Shown: positions 47,771 through 56,724 of the stretch, piece by piece
Position numbering within the stretch: the first letter of the stretch is position 1
Layout: each line of letters opens with the position of its first letter
Assembly (NCBI GenBank): GCA_947259105.1
Contig: CAMYKU010000004.1
Span: 1-64,000, forward strand
Source: an uncultured Alphaproteobacteria bacterium
Lineage (GTDB): Bacteria; Pseudomonadota; Alphaproteobacteria; UBA8366; JADFVY01
Length of the DNA: 64,000 nucleotides
Direction of reading: 5' to 3'
The notes under the pieces: generated by a model
Database searches by the model: none
What the model was told of the DNA's origin: nothing
The model's input: the letters and a program-made list of their open reading frames with translations, nothing else
Position numbers and translations under genes: made by a program

Positions 47771-50700
47771 TCAGTAGTCGCGCTTCCATTTGATGCCGAT
47801 CTCGCTCTTGTCGCTGCTGCCGACAGTGCCCTCGACCTTGATACTCGGGCTGACCTCGATCTCGACGGTCGCGGTGCCGCTGCCCACCGACGCACCCGTC
47901 TTGACGCCCACGAAGATCTTGTCGCTGACATATTTGCCGACCTCGGCGCTGCCCTCCTCCTCGTCGTCGCCGCCGGAAAATTGCAGCACGTCGAGGTTCA
48001 GCAGGCGGCGCGCGAAATCCGTGATGCCGCCGCCGCCACCGCCGGAGAGCGTTGCCACGGCCTGGCTCAGGCGCAGGGCTTCGGTCGCTGAAAGCCGCCC
48101 CGTGCTCTTGTTGAACAGGACGCGGGACAGGATCTCGTCCTGGGGAAGATCGGGGACCGACTCCATCTCGATTTCCGGTCGTCGCGCGGTTCCCGTGACG
48201 CGGATTATCGCCGTGAGATCGCCCGTTTTCAGGTCGGCCGACAGGTCGAGCGCCGGGTCTATCTCCTTCTCGCCGATGAACTGAATGCTGCCCTCCCGCA
48301 GGGCGAAGGTCTTGCCGACAAAATCGTATCGGCCGCGCAGCGGCTTCAGCTCGCCCTGGATCCTTGGCGTCGCCGTGGTGCCCGAGATGAGCAGCGAGCC
48401 GCCCCATTCCGACTCGAGGCCGCGACCGCGGACGAAGACGCGCTTGGGCATGTCGACCTGCAGGTCGAGCCGGGTCACCGATGAGCGGCGCGGAGGCGCG
48501 GCGACAACCGCCGCCTCGGATTCCCCACCCTTTTCGACGACCTCGATCTCGACCACCGCGGACGGCAGGCCGCCGGCCAGGCGAACCTCCGCTTCCTGTA
48601 CCTCGAGCCGACCGGAGATCAGGCGGTCGCCGGCGGTGCCGTTCACCGCAATGTCGCCGCTGACCACAGCGGTCAGTTCGTCGCGGCGCACCAGACGCGC
48701 CGCCTCGAAACGCGCTGCGAGGTCTATGGCGAGGTTCTGCGGTCCACCGAATTCGAGCCGCCCGGAGGCGCTGACCCGACCGGTGTCGCCATCGCTGGCG
48801 GTCGCCTGTTCGATAACGATCGCGGACTGCGAAGGCCGGGCAGAGAGTGCGAACTCCGACAGAATGGTTCCGGTGTCGAGGTTCTCATAGTGGCCGTCGG
48901 CAAGTTCGATCTGCCCGTCAATGACCGGTTCGTCGACGGTCCCCGATAGACGCAGCTCGATATCGGTTGCTCCGGTAAGGCGGTGCCGGTCGAGCTCGGC
49001 CAGTGCCCAGGCCGGGGTGATCGGCCCTTTGTACGACAGCCGGCCCTCCATCGGACGGGTGCGGATCAGCGTCGCCTGCACCGGCGCCAGCGAGATGCGC
49101 ACGGGAAGCACAATCCCGGCGCTGGCCCGGACCTCGTCGGCCCCGATCAGAATGCCGGTCACGTCGAGGGTTTCACCGCGTAGCGCTCCTCGCAAGGTCA
49201 CCGACAGACCCTCTGGCTGGCCCGGGATCTCGCCGGCGGCAAGGCCCGTCGCGGTCAGTTCCAGCTCTCCCCCGGGCCGCGAGGGTGGGCCGACAAGACT
49301 GGCGCGCATGTCGAACCTCACCGCCGCGTACTCCGGCGGCAGCGCGGGTGCAATCACGCCCATCGGGACCGACTTTGCATCGAGTCGCAGGGCGACGCGA
49401 TCGGCGGTCATACTGAATTCGCCGTCGATCTGACCTTCGCCGATGACGAGAGCGAGGTCATTGATCTCGGTCACCGGCCCGATGCGGATCGTCGCCGGCC
49501 GTGACAGCGCGACCGCCGAGTCGGCGACGGTGCCGTCCAGCTTGGTCAGGACCATGACGGTTTCTGCCCCGGGGCGCTGGATCCGCGCCGAGGCGGAGAG
49601 GTCGAGCGCGCCGCGCATCCGGCCCTTCGCGCTCAGCGATACGGCGGCATCGGCCAGGGTGCCGTTGGCCTCGAGCGAGAGTTCGTCCAGCTCGCCGCCC
49701 GCAACGAGGACTTTACGGGCCGTCGCCGACACCTCGATGGGGCCGTCACCCCGCGGGTCGCCAGACCGGACGTGCAGCTCGATCCGGCCGGCACGAACGG
49801 CGTCGCCGACTTCCACATTGCGGCCGGTCGCATCGAGCTGCACGGTTTGTTTTCCGGCCTCTCCGGCGAGCCGGACGTTCGCCTCGGCACCCCCCGCGAG
49901 CGCGCGTCCCAAGATATCCGACCACGGCTCCAGATCCGCTGCCGAGACCTGAAGCCGGCCCACGACCGCGACGCCGGTCAACGGTACCACCATATTTCCG
50001 GTCACGGTCGTACCACGTGTGGCGGCCTGCAGACCGTCGATGCGAATTCTGTCTCCGGTCTTCACGAATTCGAGGCGACCGGACAGCCCGGGGAGCAGGG
50101 CGCCGGTACCGTCGAACGCGACATCTCCGGCCGGCTGCGATGCGGCGCTGCGGACGTGGTACTGCAGCGCCATGCGATCGAACATCAGCCCGGCCGCAAC
50201 GAAATCATGCACCGTGGCAATGCCATCGACACCCGGATCCGCGAGCGGCCCCGCCACCTTGCCGCTGGCCTCCAGCCGGCCGCCGGGACGCGCATGCGTG
50301 GCTAATCCCAGGGGCGCGAGGTCGGTGACGCCGGCCATGTATTCCGCCGACACGGTCGCGGCGCCCGCCGGCAATTCGATACGGCCGGACAGGGCGATCG
50401 CGGCGCCCGAGACGCGAACCGCTTCCGCCCGCAACGCTCCGTCCGGCGCGACCGCAATCTGCCCGGCAACGGCGACGCGCGATCCCAGCAGCGCATCCGC
50501 CGCCGGGACGCCGGTCCGCAGTTCGGCGAGCGCGCCGTCGAGAGTCAACCGCAAGTCGTTGCCGGTGGACCACGCGACCGCGTAGCCGGTATCGATCGAC
50601 CCTTGCAGCGGCTTCGACACCAGATCCGACAAGGGCGCGATATCGGGGATCGTCAAGCGACCGTCGGCGGAGACCGATACCGGGTTCAGCGTCACCGCAC

Positions 50701-52144
50701 CCGTCGCACGGGTCGATCCGACGGACCCTTGCAGCGCAAGGGCCGCGACGTCGATGCGCGCCTCGCCCGGCAGCGCCGTGACGTCGAAGGTCGCGGCCAG
50801 CTCCGGGCCGAGCAGCCGGTCGACATCCGCGATGCCGCTTGTGAAACCGGACAGCCCGGCCGTGCCGCGCAGCCCGATACGGACGCCGGGCCGGGTGAAC
50901 GGACCGTCCGGCGTGATTTCGACTGCCACGGTCGTGGCGCTGGCGCGGGCCGGTATGACGGCAATTTGCTCCGCCGTTGCGTGCAGCTGTACCGTCGGGT
51001 GATCGAGCGGACCGTCGAACGTTATGGCAGCCGAGCCCGCGGCAAGAGCCGCCGGCGCGAAGAGTGGCGCGAGGGGGGCGGCATCGACGATATCGATCGC
51101 GACATCGCCGCGAACATGCCGGTCACCCCATGCCAGGATCGCCGTCCCGCTTGCCGTGACGGCGTCGCTTGCAAGCCGCTCGACGGCAACCCGGATCTCG
51201 TCCGATCCCTCCGGCCGCTGAATGTCCAGTGACAACGCGGTGCTGCCGCCAAGCACGGCCATTGCCGCCACGCCCAGTTCCGGGCCGGGCTGAAGCGAAC
51301 CGTCGATACGCGTTCGAATCCCCTCCCGCAAATCGATATCGATGGCAAGATCTGCGGCCGCAAGGGATTCGATTTCGGCCGTGAGGCGGCCCGACCAGCC
51401 ACCGGCCGGACCCTCGCCGGTGATCGAAATATCGACTGCAGGATAGCCGGGCAGGCCGACAAGCCTGGCAAGCAGCCCGCCTGGCGGTTCGACCAGCATG
51501 CCGTCGAGATCCAGCACCCGGGTGTCCGCATCGTAGGCGAAGGCGAGATCCGCCCGGCCCTCGGCGTCGTCTGTCCGCGCGACGGCCACGGCCGCTTCCA
51601 GCGTCCGCTCGGAGAACGCCAGGCTGCCGTCCGCCCGCAGCGAAACGGTCAGGCCGAGTACCGCCTCGTCGAGCAGTACCGCCTCCACGGCCAGCAGGTC
51701 GAGGACCAGATTCAGAGGCGGCAGGGTCGCGGACGCTTCGCTCTTTTTCACCGTATCCGGATCCGCCGGGAGGCGCGAGACAGTCACCTTGCCTATGCGC
51801 ACGCGGTCGATCGCCAGGGTGCCCCGGAACAGCGACATGGGCCGCCAGTCGATGCGGATTTCCTCGGCCGACAGCCACTCCCCCTGCGCGTCGGCAACGG
51901 CGAGCCGGTCGATCCGGATGTCGTATGGCAGGCTGCCCTCGAGGCGGCCGATGTCGACCGAGAGGCCACCGGGTTCGGACAGTTGCCTCTCGATTACGCG
52001 CACGAGCACGTCACGGCCGGCGCGGGTCTGAAGCGCCAGGAAGATTCCCGCAAGCGCAAGGACGAGCACCGCCGCAAGGGTGAGCGCGGCGGTGAGGAAG
52101 GGGCGTCTGCGCGCCGCTTTAGAAAGCTTGGCCCAGGCTGACAT
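47771..52144 (-). CDS. tamB: translocation and assembly module protein TamB
   Basis: A 1457-residue inner-membrane-anchored protein that spans the periplasm. A basic N-terminus (KLSKAARRR) and one membrane segment are followed by a beta-taco repeat body and the C-terminal TamB domain with SVTRLDLQVDMPKRVFVRGR, LSADLKTGDLTAIIRVTGTA and the terminal EVSPSIKVEGTVGSSDKSEI. It forms the TAM complex with TamA and takes part in outer-membrane protein assembly and lipid transport. The start at 52144 overlaps the tamA end by 26 bases. Confidence 0.93.
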   Translation of the reverse strand: MSAWAKLSKAARRRPFLTAALTLAAVLVLALAGIFLALQTRAGRDVLVRVIERQLSEPGGLSVDIGRLEGSLPYDIRIDRLAVADAQGEWLSAEEIRIDWRPMSLFRGTLAIDRVRIGKVTVSRLPADPDTVKKSEASATLPPLNLVLDLLAVEAVLLDEAVLGLTVSLRADGSLAFSERTLEAAVAVARTDDAEGRADLAFAYDADTRVLDLDGMLVEPPGGLLARLVGLPGYPAVDISITGEGPAGGWSGRLTAEIESLAAADLAIDIDLREGIRTRIDGSLQPGPELGVAAMAVLGGSTALSLDIQRPEGSDEIRVAVERLASDAVTASGTAILAWGDRHVRGDVAIDIVDAAPLAPLFAPAALAAGSAAITFDGPLDHPTVQLHATAEQIAVIPARASATTVAVEITPDGPFTRPGVRIGLRGTAGLSGFTSGIADVDRLLGPELAATFDVTALPGEARIDVAALALQGSVGSTRATGAVTLNPVSVSADGRLTIPDIAPLSDLVSKPLQGSIDTGYAVAWSTGNDLRLTLDGALAELRTGVPAADALLGSRVAVAGQIAVAPDGALRAEAVRVSGAAIALSGRIELPAGAATVSAEYMAGVTDLAPLGLATHARPGGRLEASGKVAGPLADPGVDGIATVHDFVAAGLMFDRMALQYHVRSAASQPAGDVAFDGTGALLPGLSGRLEFVKTGDRIRIDGLQAATRGTTVTGNMVVPLTGVAVVGRLQVSAADLEPWSDILGRALAGGAEANVRLAGEAGKQTVQLDATGRNVEVGDAVRAGRIELHVRSGDPRGDGPIEVSATARKVLVAGGELDELSLEANGTLADAAVSLSAKGRMRGALDLSASARIQRPGAETVMVLTKLDGTVADSAVALSRPATIRIGPVTEINDLALVIGEGQIDGEFSMTADRVALRLDAKSVPMGVIAPALPPEYAAVRFDMRASLVGPPSRPGGELELTATGLAAGEIPGQPEGLSVTLRGALRGETLDVTGILIGADEVRASAGIVLPVRISLAPVQATLIRTRPMEGRLSYKGPITPAWALAELDRHRLTGATDIELRLSGTVDEPVIDGQIELADGHYENLDTGTILSEFALSARPSQSAIVIEQATASDGDTGRVSASGRLEFGGPQNLAIDLAARFEAARLVRRDELTAVVSGDIAVNGTAGDRLISGRLEVQEAEVRLAGGLPSAVVEIEVVEKGGESEAAVVAAPPRRSSVTRLDLQVDMPKRVFVRGRGLESEWGGSLLISGTTATPRIQGELKPLRGRYDFVGKTFALREGSIQFIGEKEIDPALDLSADLKTGDLTAIIRVTGTARRPEIEMESVPDLPQDEILSRVLFNKSTGRLSATEALRLSQAVATLSGGGGGGITDFARRLLNLDVLQFSGGDDEEEGSAEVGKYVSDKIFVGVKTGASVGSGTATVEIEVSPSIKVEGTVGSSDKSEIGIKWKRDY

Positions 52145-53939
52145 AGAACTGATAAGGATCATCGATATCGGGTCGAGGGTTGATCGGGAACGCGACGTCC
52201 AGGCGGATCGGGCCGGCAATCGTGAAGTATCGCAGCCCGAGCCCGGCGGACCAGAAAAACTCCTCGCTGAAATCCGGCTGAGGCTGCTGGTAGACAGTAC
52301 CGCCGTCGACGAACGGAACGAACCCGAATTTTCCGGTCACGCGCCAGCGCATCTCGAAACTCGCCTCCAGAACCGAGCTGCCGCCCAGCGGACTGCCGCC
52401 CGCGTCGAGGGGACCGGCCAACTGAAATGCGTAACCGCGGACCGATCCGCCACCGCCGGCATAGAAGCGTTTGTTGGCCGGCAACTGGGACGTTTCCGGC
52501 CCTTGAATCGTGCCGATGCGAAAGCGCGCCGCCGGCACCAGCCATTTCTTTTCGCCGAGCCCGTAATAGGCGAAGCCGGAGAGCTCCAGAACGGTGAAAG
52601 GGTCGGTGTTGCCGAGCGTATCGTAGTAGGGTATCGCCTGCAGATGCAGTCTGGTTCCCTCCAGGGGGTCGAGAATATTCTCGGTGGTTTCGCGCTTGAC
52701 GTTCAACGGCAATCCAACAAGGTAGAATTTGGTAAGCCCGCTATCGTCGTCGACCAGGCTGTAGTCGGCCGTGATACCCGCGCTGACCCACCAGGCATCA
52801 CTCAAATCGCGCGCCAGCCCGCCGAATGCGGTAGCAGCGCGTTCGTCAAACGCGTCGGTCTGCTGCGCGCGGGCAGTGGTGGTCACGATGAGACTCTGGT
52901 CGCGGGCCAGGAAGTTCGGTTTCAGGAAGGTGGCGGTTGCCTGTTGACGGATCTCGGACGCGTGTGCCGACAAAACGAGCCTCTCCTGCCGGCCAAACAG
53001 GTTCCTGTGCTCCCACGACAAGTCTCCGCCAACGCCCTCCGAGGTCGTATACGTCAGTCCGACACCGATCGTCCGGTGCTTGGATTCCTCGACTCGTGCG
53101 GTCACCGGGAGCTGGTTGTCATCCGTGAGCTGCTCCGCCGCTTCCAAGCGGACCGACCGGAAAAGGTTCGTTCTCGAAAGAGTGCGGCGCGCTTCTTCCA
53201 GCACGCGCTGGTCGAACACTTCTCCTTCCGGCCAGCCGACGAGATAGCGGATGTAATCTTCATCTACCTTGTCGAGGCGGTCGATCGCCAGCGGGCCGAA
53301 GACGACCGGCGGGCCCGGGTCGACTTGCAGGTCGACCGTCATCGCCCGCGCATCATGGTCGACGACGGCGAGACGTTCGGCCACCTTGGCCAGTGGACGC
53401 CCCATGTTTTCCAGGTGCTGCAGCAGCTTCTCCTCGATCGCGACGATGTCCTCGCCGCGCGCGGGCATACCCGGGTTGGCCCCGAACGGGGCCGGACTCC
53501 AGGGCAGGGACTCCATCCCTGGCTGATCGCCGAGATAGTCGATCGTATAAGTCGCAAGGCTGTAGCGCGGTCCCGGATCGACCGTAATCGCAATGTGGAT
53601 CCTGTCGCCTGTATCGTCGATCTCGGCCTCGACCGTGCCCGAATAATAGCCTTCGGACCGCAGGACCGACCTGAAATTGTCCGTGTCACCGCTGATCCTG
53701 CGGCGCAGGGCGGCACGACTCGGCGACGGCTCGCGCCGAAGGTCGACAAGCTGCGAGCTGCGCTGCATGAGCTTCTGCAAATCATCGTCCAACTCGCCTT
53801 CGAACTCGACCTCATAGGCTACGCCGCCGCCGAACGGGGTCGCAAACGGCAACATCTTGCCAAGCCCGTTCGTTTCGCTGCAGCCCGTCAGCAGCAAGGC
53901 GACCGCAAGTAAGAACGGGCACGCGATGGACGTTTGCAT
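52119..53939 (-). CDS. tamA: TamA/Omp85-family outer-membrane protein with lipobox signal
   Basis: A 606-residue Omp85-type protein. POTRA-like domains occupy about 35-280 (VAYEVEFEGELDDDLQKLM, GPRYSLATYTIDYL), and the beta-barrel follows with the loop-6 motif AGGGGSVRGYAFQLAGP, the strand pattern SVLEASFEMRWRVTGKFG and end DDPYQFYVSLGQAF terminating in Phe. The signal peptide ends in LLLTGC (about Cys20) and would be read as a lipoprotein signal, which is unusual for an Omp85 barrel. Start at 53939 is behind no strong ribosome site. Precedes tamB. Confidence 0.92.
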   Translation of the reverse strand: MQTSIACPFLLAVALLLTGCSETNGLGKMLPFATPFGGGVAYEVEFEGELDDDLQKLMQRSSQLVDLRREPSPSRAALRRRISGDTDNFRSVLRSEGYYSGTVEAEIDDTGDRIHIAITVDPGPRYSLATYTIDYLGDQPGMESLPWSPAPFGANPGMPARGEDIVAIEEKLLQHLENMGRPLAKVAERLAVVDHDARAMTVDLQVDPGPPVVFGPLAIDRLDKVDEDYIRYLVGWPEGEVFDQRVLEEARRTLSRTNLFRSVRLEAAEQLTDDNQLPVTARVEESKHRTIGVGLTYTTSEGVGGDLSWEHRNLFGRQERLVLSAHASEIRQQATATFLKPNFLARDQSLIVTTTARAQQTDAFDERAATAFGGLARDLSDAWWVSAGITADYSLVDDDSGLTKFYLVGLPLNVKRETTENILDPLEGTRLHLQAIPYYDTLGNTDPFTVLELSGFAYYGLGEKKWLVPAARFRIGTIQGPETSQLPANKRFYAGGGGSVRGYAFQLAGPLDAGGSPLGGSSVLEASFEMRWRVTGKFGFVPFVDGGTVYQQPQPDFSEEFFWSAGLGLRYFTIAGPIRLDVAFPINPRPDIDDPYQFYVSLGQAF

Positions 53940-54003
53940 GTCTACCCGGCATGTTGGCACGAAAACACGGCAAAACAAGGTCGGAAAATCGGCGTTCGAA
54001 GGG

Positions 54004-54696
54004 TCACAGGGCGATGGCAGCGACTCCGAAAACCGTCTCGTGGATCAGCAGTATGGCACTGAACAATAGCAGACCGATCACCACCGGTTTCCACCCAATG
54101 CCGCGCCAGTCGATTTTGGCATTGTCCTGGATGGCCGAGAGGAACGGCGTCGTCGAAGTCGCTGCGGCGAAGCGTATCCAGGCTTCTTCGCCGCAGAGCC
54201 GCCGACGGCGGCTGTCCACCAGAACCGGCGCGAGAGCAGCAAACACCAGGAATGTGCCAAAGAACAGCACACCGGCCAGATCGCCATTAGCGACGACATG
54301 GGCGGCACCCCACAAAACCAGCGCCCAGGGGGCCGGATGGCGCGTCAGGCTCAGGATTCCCGGCGCCTTGTTTTCGCCCTCGGGCAACCGGTCTCCGCCG
54401 AGGCCCGCGTACGGGTTGGTGACGCTGGCGACCGCCAGAACGCAGGCCAGCGGCATCGCAAGCGCCGGGACCGCCCGGAGCGCCGTCGAGGGCGGCCACA
54501 GTTCGAGATAGGGCGCCCGGAAATAGGCCCAGAACACGGCGGCCATTCCCAGCACCGAGACGGTGCCGTGAAAGGTTCCGTAACCACGGCGTCCGAGCAG
54601 CGCCACCAGCGGCTCGCGGAGGGCAGGCCGTGAAATCACCGTGTGCACCGTCACGAACGCGGCCAGCAGGGCGACAAGGGGCAGGAACCCGATCAT
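54004..54696 (-). CDS. NnrU-family integral membrane protein, copy 2
   Basis: A 230-residue polytopic protein (about six segments). NnrU markers are HTVISRPALREPLVALLGRR, LTRHPAPWALVLWGAAHV and IDWRGIGWKPV. NnrU was named from nitrite-reductase-linked genes; some members are described as isomerases of carotenoids (Z-ISO relatives). Overlaps the upstream paralogue by four bases. The overlap and shared DWRGIGW signature indicate tandem duplication. Confidence 0.88.
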   Translation of the reverse strand: MIGFLPLVALLAAFVTVHTVISRPALREPLVALLGRRGYGTFHGTVSVLGMAAVFWAYFRAPYLELWPPSTALRAVPALAMPLACVLAVASVTNPYAGLGGDRLPEGENKAPGILSLTRHPAPWALVLWGAAHVVANGDLAGVLFFGTFLVFAALAPVLVDSRRRRLCGEEAWIRFAAATSTTPFLSAIQDNAKIDWRGIGWKPVVIGLLLFSAILLIHETVFGVAAIAL

Positions 54697-55409
54697 CGGA
54701 AGAGTTGCAGGATGAAATCCGGAACGATGGTCTTCCCGGATATCCATGGATGCAGGAAGGGCAGCGCGACGGCAAGGGCGACGCCGCCGAAAAGCCGAGC
54801 CCACCCGATGCCGCGCCAGTCAATCCGGTTGCGTCCCTGAATCGCGGCCAGGAACGGCACAACGGACGTGGTCATCGCCACCGGGCCCCAGTCGGCGCCC
54901 AGACTCAAGCGCCGCCGATGGTCGATATGCGCCATTCCGCCGAGGGCCAGGACCACCATCGCACTGAAGAGAACCAGGCTTGCGACATCGCCGTTGACGG
55001 CAACGTGGCCCACGGCCCACAGGGTCACCGCCCACAGGAAGGGATGGCGTGTGACGGTCACGATACCGGCCGCGGGCAGCGGGCTTCGCGCCACGGATTC
55101 GCCGCCCACCATGGTCACAGTGCGCGTTGTCATGCCGGCGACGGCCAGAATGCAGGCAAAGGGCATAAGGACGGCCGGCACATGCGTCAGGCCCAGGCTC
55201 GCCGTCCACAACTCCACCCGCGGCGCCGCCCCGTACGCGACAACGGTCCATACCATTGCCGCGATTGCCGCCAGCGAATAGACACCCCTGAATCCGGTCT
55301 CTCCGAGAACCCCGATCAGGGCAGTTCGCACGTTCATGCTGGATAACACAAAATGACCGCCGACAAAGCAGCCGACGGCCAAAACGAGCATTTCGATCGA
55401 ACCGGCCAT
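54693..55409 (-). CDS. NnrU-family integral membrane protein, copy 1
   Basis: A 238-residue polytopic protein with VGGHFVLSSMNVRTALIGVL, VTRHPFLWAVTLWAVGHVA and IDWRGIGWARLFGG, the same signature as the product of 54004-54696. The His in TRHP may ligate heme or another cofactor, as proposed for Z-ISO. Translational coupling with copy 2 points to a heterodimer. No denitrification or carotenoid gene lies nearby, so a role cannot be fixed. Confidence 0.88.
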   Translation of the reverse strand: MAGSIEMLVLAVGCFVGGHFVLSSMNVRTALIGVLGETGFRGVYSLAAIAAMVWTVVAYGAAPRVELWTASLGLTHVPAVLMPFACILAVAGMTTRTVTMVGGESVARSPLPAAGIVTVTRHPFLWAVTLWAVGHVAVNGDVASLVLFSAMVVLALGGMAHIDHRRRLSLGADWGPVAMTTSVVPFLAAIQGRNRIDWRGIGWARLFGGVALAVALPFLHPWISGKTIVPDFILQLFR

Positions 55410-55462
55410 GGTCCGATTATCGCGGCAGCAGGATTGGCCGTCTACCCCGTCATCGCGGAAAT

Positions 55463-55687
55463 CTAGCCCTTTTCGTAAAGCTTATCCGCGTCATGGACGA
55501 GGCGCATTGTCGGTTGTTCCCGGGTCTCCAGGATGTATTCCATTTCCGCTATGGCGGCGCCGATCAGGGTCATGGCAATTTCCATATTGCCTTGTTCGGC
55601 ATGGATATAGCCGGCGGCAAGATAGAGTTGTTCGAGCTCCGCCTTGATCGTTGCCTCGGTGTGTTCGTTTTCGCTTACGACCATCAT
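55463..55687 (-). CDS. small helical protein of the quorum-sensing locus (QS-small 2)
   Basis: 74 residues, starting MMVVSENEHTEATIKAELEQ with GAGGA behind a good spacing. It is helical throughout (LYLAAGYIHAEQGNMEIAM, TLIGAAIAEMEYILETREQP) and has no membrane segment or signal. It lies 89 bases behind the overlapping pair luxI and QS-small 1 and in the same direction. Its middle (YLAAGYIHAEQ ... AMTLIGAAIAEME) weakly resembles QS-small 1 (YLIGVALSAGL ... ARKLNDINLELQ). Function unknown. Confidence 0.65.
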   Translation of the reverse strand: MMVVSENEHTEATIKAELEQLYLAAGYIHAEQGNMEIAMTLIGAAIAEMEYILETREQPTMRLVHDADKLYEKG

Positions 55688-55776
55688 CGCTCTGTCCTCA
55701 TGCTTGTAACCTATTCCCCTGGCGCCGATTTAGGGGGCTGGATTTCCCGAATTTCGCGCACTACCGGATTTTCGCC

Positions 55777-55995
55777 TCAATGCTGAACGGCCCGTCGTTG
55801 TTCGGGTTGTTCGTCTTCGCCCACGGCAAGCCGCATGCATTGCAGCTCCAGATTAATATCGTTCAGTTTGCGTGCGACGTCCCCCAGGCCGGCGGAGAGC
55901 GCGACCCCGATAAGGTACGAAACCGCTTCGCTCATGTCGGAAGCGACCTGCCTTGCGCCGCCACGCGTCGGTGCGGGTTTACTTTGGATGCCCAT
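55777..55995 (-). CDS. small protein overlapping luxI (QS-small 1)
   Basis: 72 residues (MGIQSKPAPTRGGARQVA, SDMSEAVSYLIGVALSAG, DVARKLNDINLELQCMRLAV). The ATG overlaps the luxI stop by one base (TGATG), a strong sign of translational coupling. The N-terminal 20 residues are basic and disordered; the rest is predicted helical. No family recognised. A regulator or accessory factor of the AHL circuit is the best guess from position. Confidence 0.7.
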   Translation of the reverse strand: MGIQSKPAPTRGGARQVASDMSEAVSYLIGVALSAGLGDVARKLNDINLELQCMRLAVGEDEQPEQRRAVQH

Positions 55996-56630
55996 CACGC
56001 CGCCCTCAGTCCGTCCACGCGTTCCAGCGGCCGGCCGTCCATACACAGAACGCTTGATCCGAAACCATATCGTTCCCGGGCGCCTTGCGGCGCGATCGAT
56101 CGCACGGGAATGCGGAACGCGGACTCCGTGCGGCCCTCGATGACGGCGTCCTCGCCCAGCCACTCCAGGTCGCGCGGGAACAGCCGCGTCGCCTGCGCGC
56201 GCGATGTGACGCCGACCAGTTTCCTGGCGCCCTGCGCCTCGAGGTATTCGGTTACGCCGCACAGAAGCTCGGCAAGTGCCCGCTGACGGGTGGGTCTGTC
56301 GAGCGCGATATCTGCGCAGAGCCGGGTACCTTCCCACACGTCCGGCGACGACGGCAGCTCCTTCTCGTCCGCCAGATGCGGCCAGTAGGACTTGACCATA
56401 TAGGGTTCCGTCGTCCGCAAAAGACGGGTCATGCAGCGCGTCTCGCCGTCGCCGTCGCGCCACAGCAAATAAACGGCCGCCGGCGTATCGAACCGGTCAT
56501 ATTCCATACCGTCGAAATGGGCGTGCTCGATATTGCGGCACGCTACGAACATGCGAAAACGAAGGCGCGCCTGCGACGCCAGGGCGTTTCCAAACAAATG
56601 CGCGTTGGCCAGCGTGACGACGTCGATCAT
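55995..56630 (-). CDS. acyl-homoserine-lactone synthase, LuxI family
   Basis: A 211-residue enzyme making an N-acyl homoserine lactone from SAM and acyl-ACP or acyl-CoA. Residues Arg24, Phe28, Asp45, Asp48, Arg69, Glu100 and Arg103 fall where LuxI proteins carry their invariant residues (RLRFRMFVACRN, EYDRFDTPAAVYLLW, WEGTRLCADI). The usual Trp34 appears as Ile34. The start follows GAGGAA. A lux box lies 60 bases upstream (56690-56709), with luxR behind it. Acyl chain not predictable. Confidence 0.93.
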   Translation of the reverse strand: MIDVVTLANAHLFGNALASQARLRFRMFVACRNIEHAHFDGMEYDRFDTPAAVYLLWRDGDGETRCMTRLLRTTEPYMVKSYWPHLADEKELPSSPDVWEGTRLCADIALDRPTRQRALAELLCGVTEYLEAQGARKLVGVTSRAQATRLFPRDLEWLGEDAVIEGRTESAFRIPVRSIAPQGARERYGFGSSVLCMDGRPLERVDGLRAA

Positions 56631-56689
56631 GTGCCGATTCCTCTTCCCAATTACCCGGAATGAGGAAAACAGGCTTCAGCGCAACATGA

Positions 56690-56709
56690 TACTGTCGAGT
56701 CCTACAGGT
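56690..56709 (-). promoter_or_regulatory. lux box upstream of luxI
   Basis: On the minus strand the sequence reads ACCTGTAGGACTCGACAGTA. The half-sites CTGT and ACAG are separated by eight bases, as in the Vibrio consensus ACCTGTAGGATCGTACAGGT; 14 of 20 positions agree, ten of ten in the left half. It sits between the luxR stop and luxI start, where autoinducible control is expected. Confidence 0.85.
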
Positions 56710-56724
56710 ATCCCTGGGCGGGGG

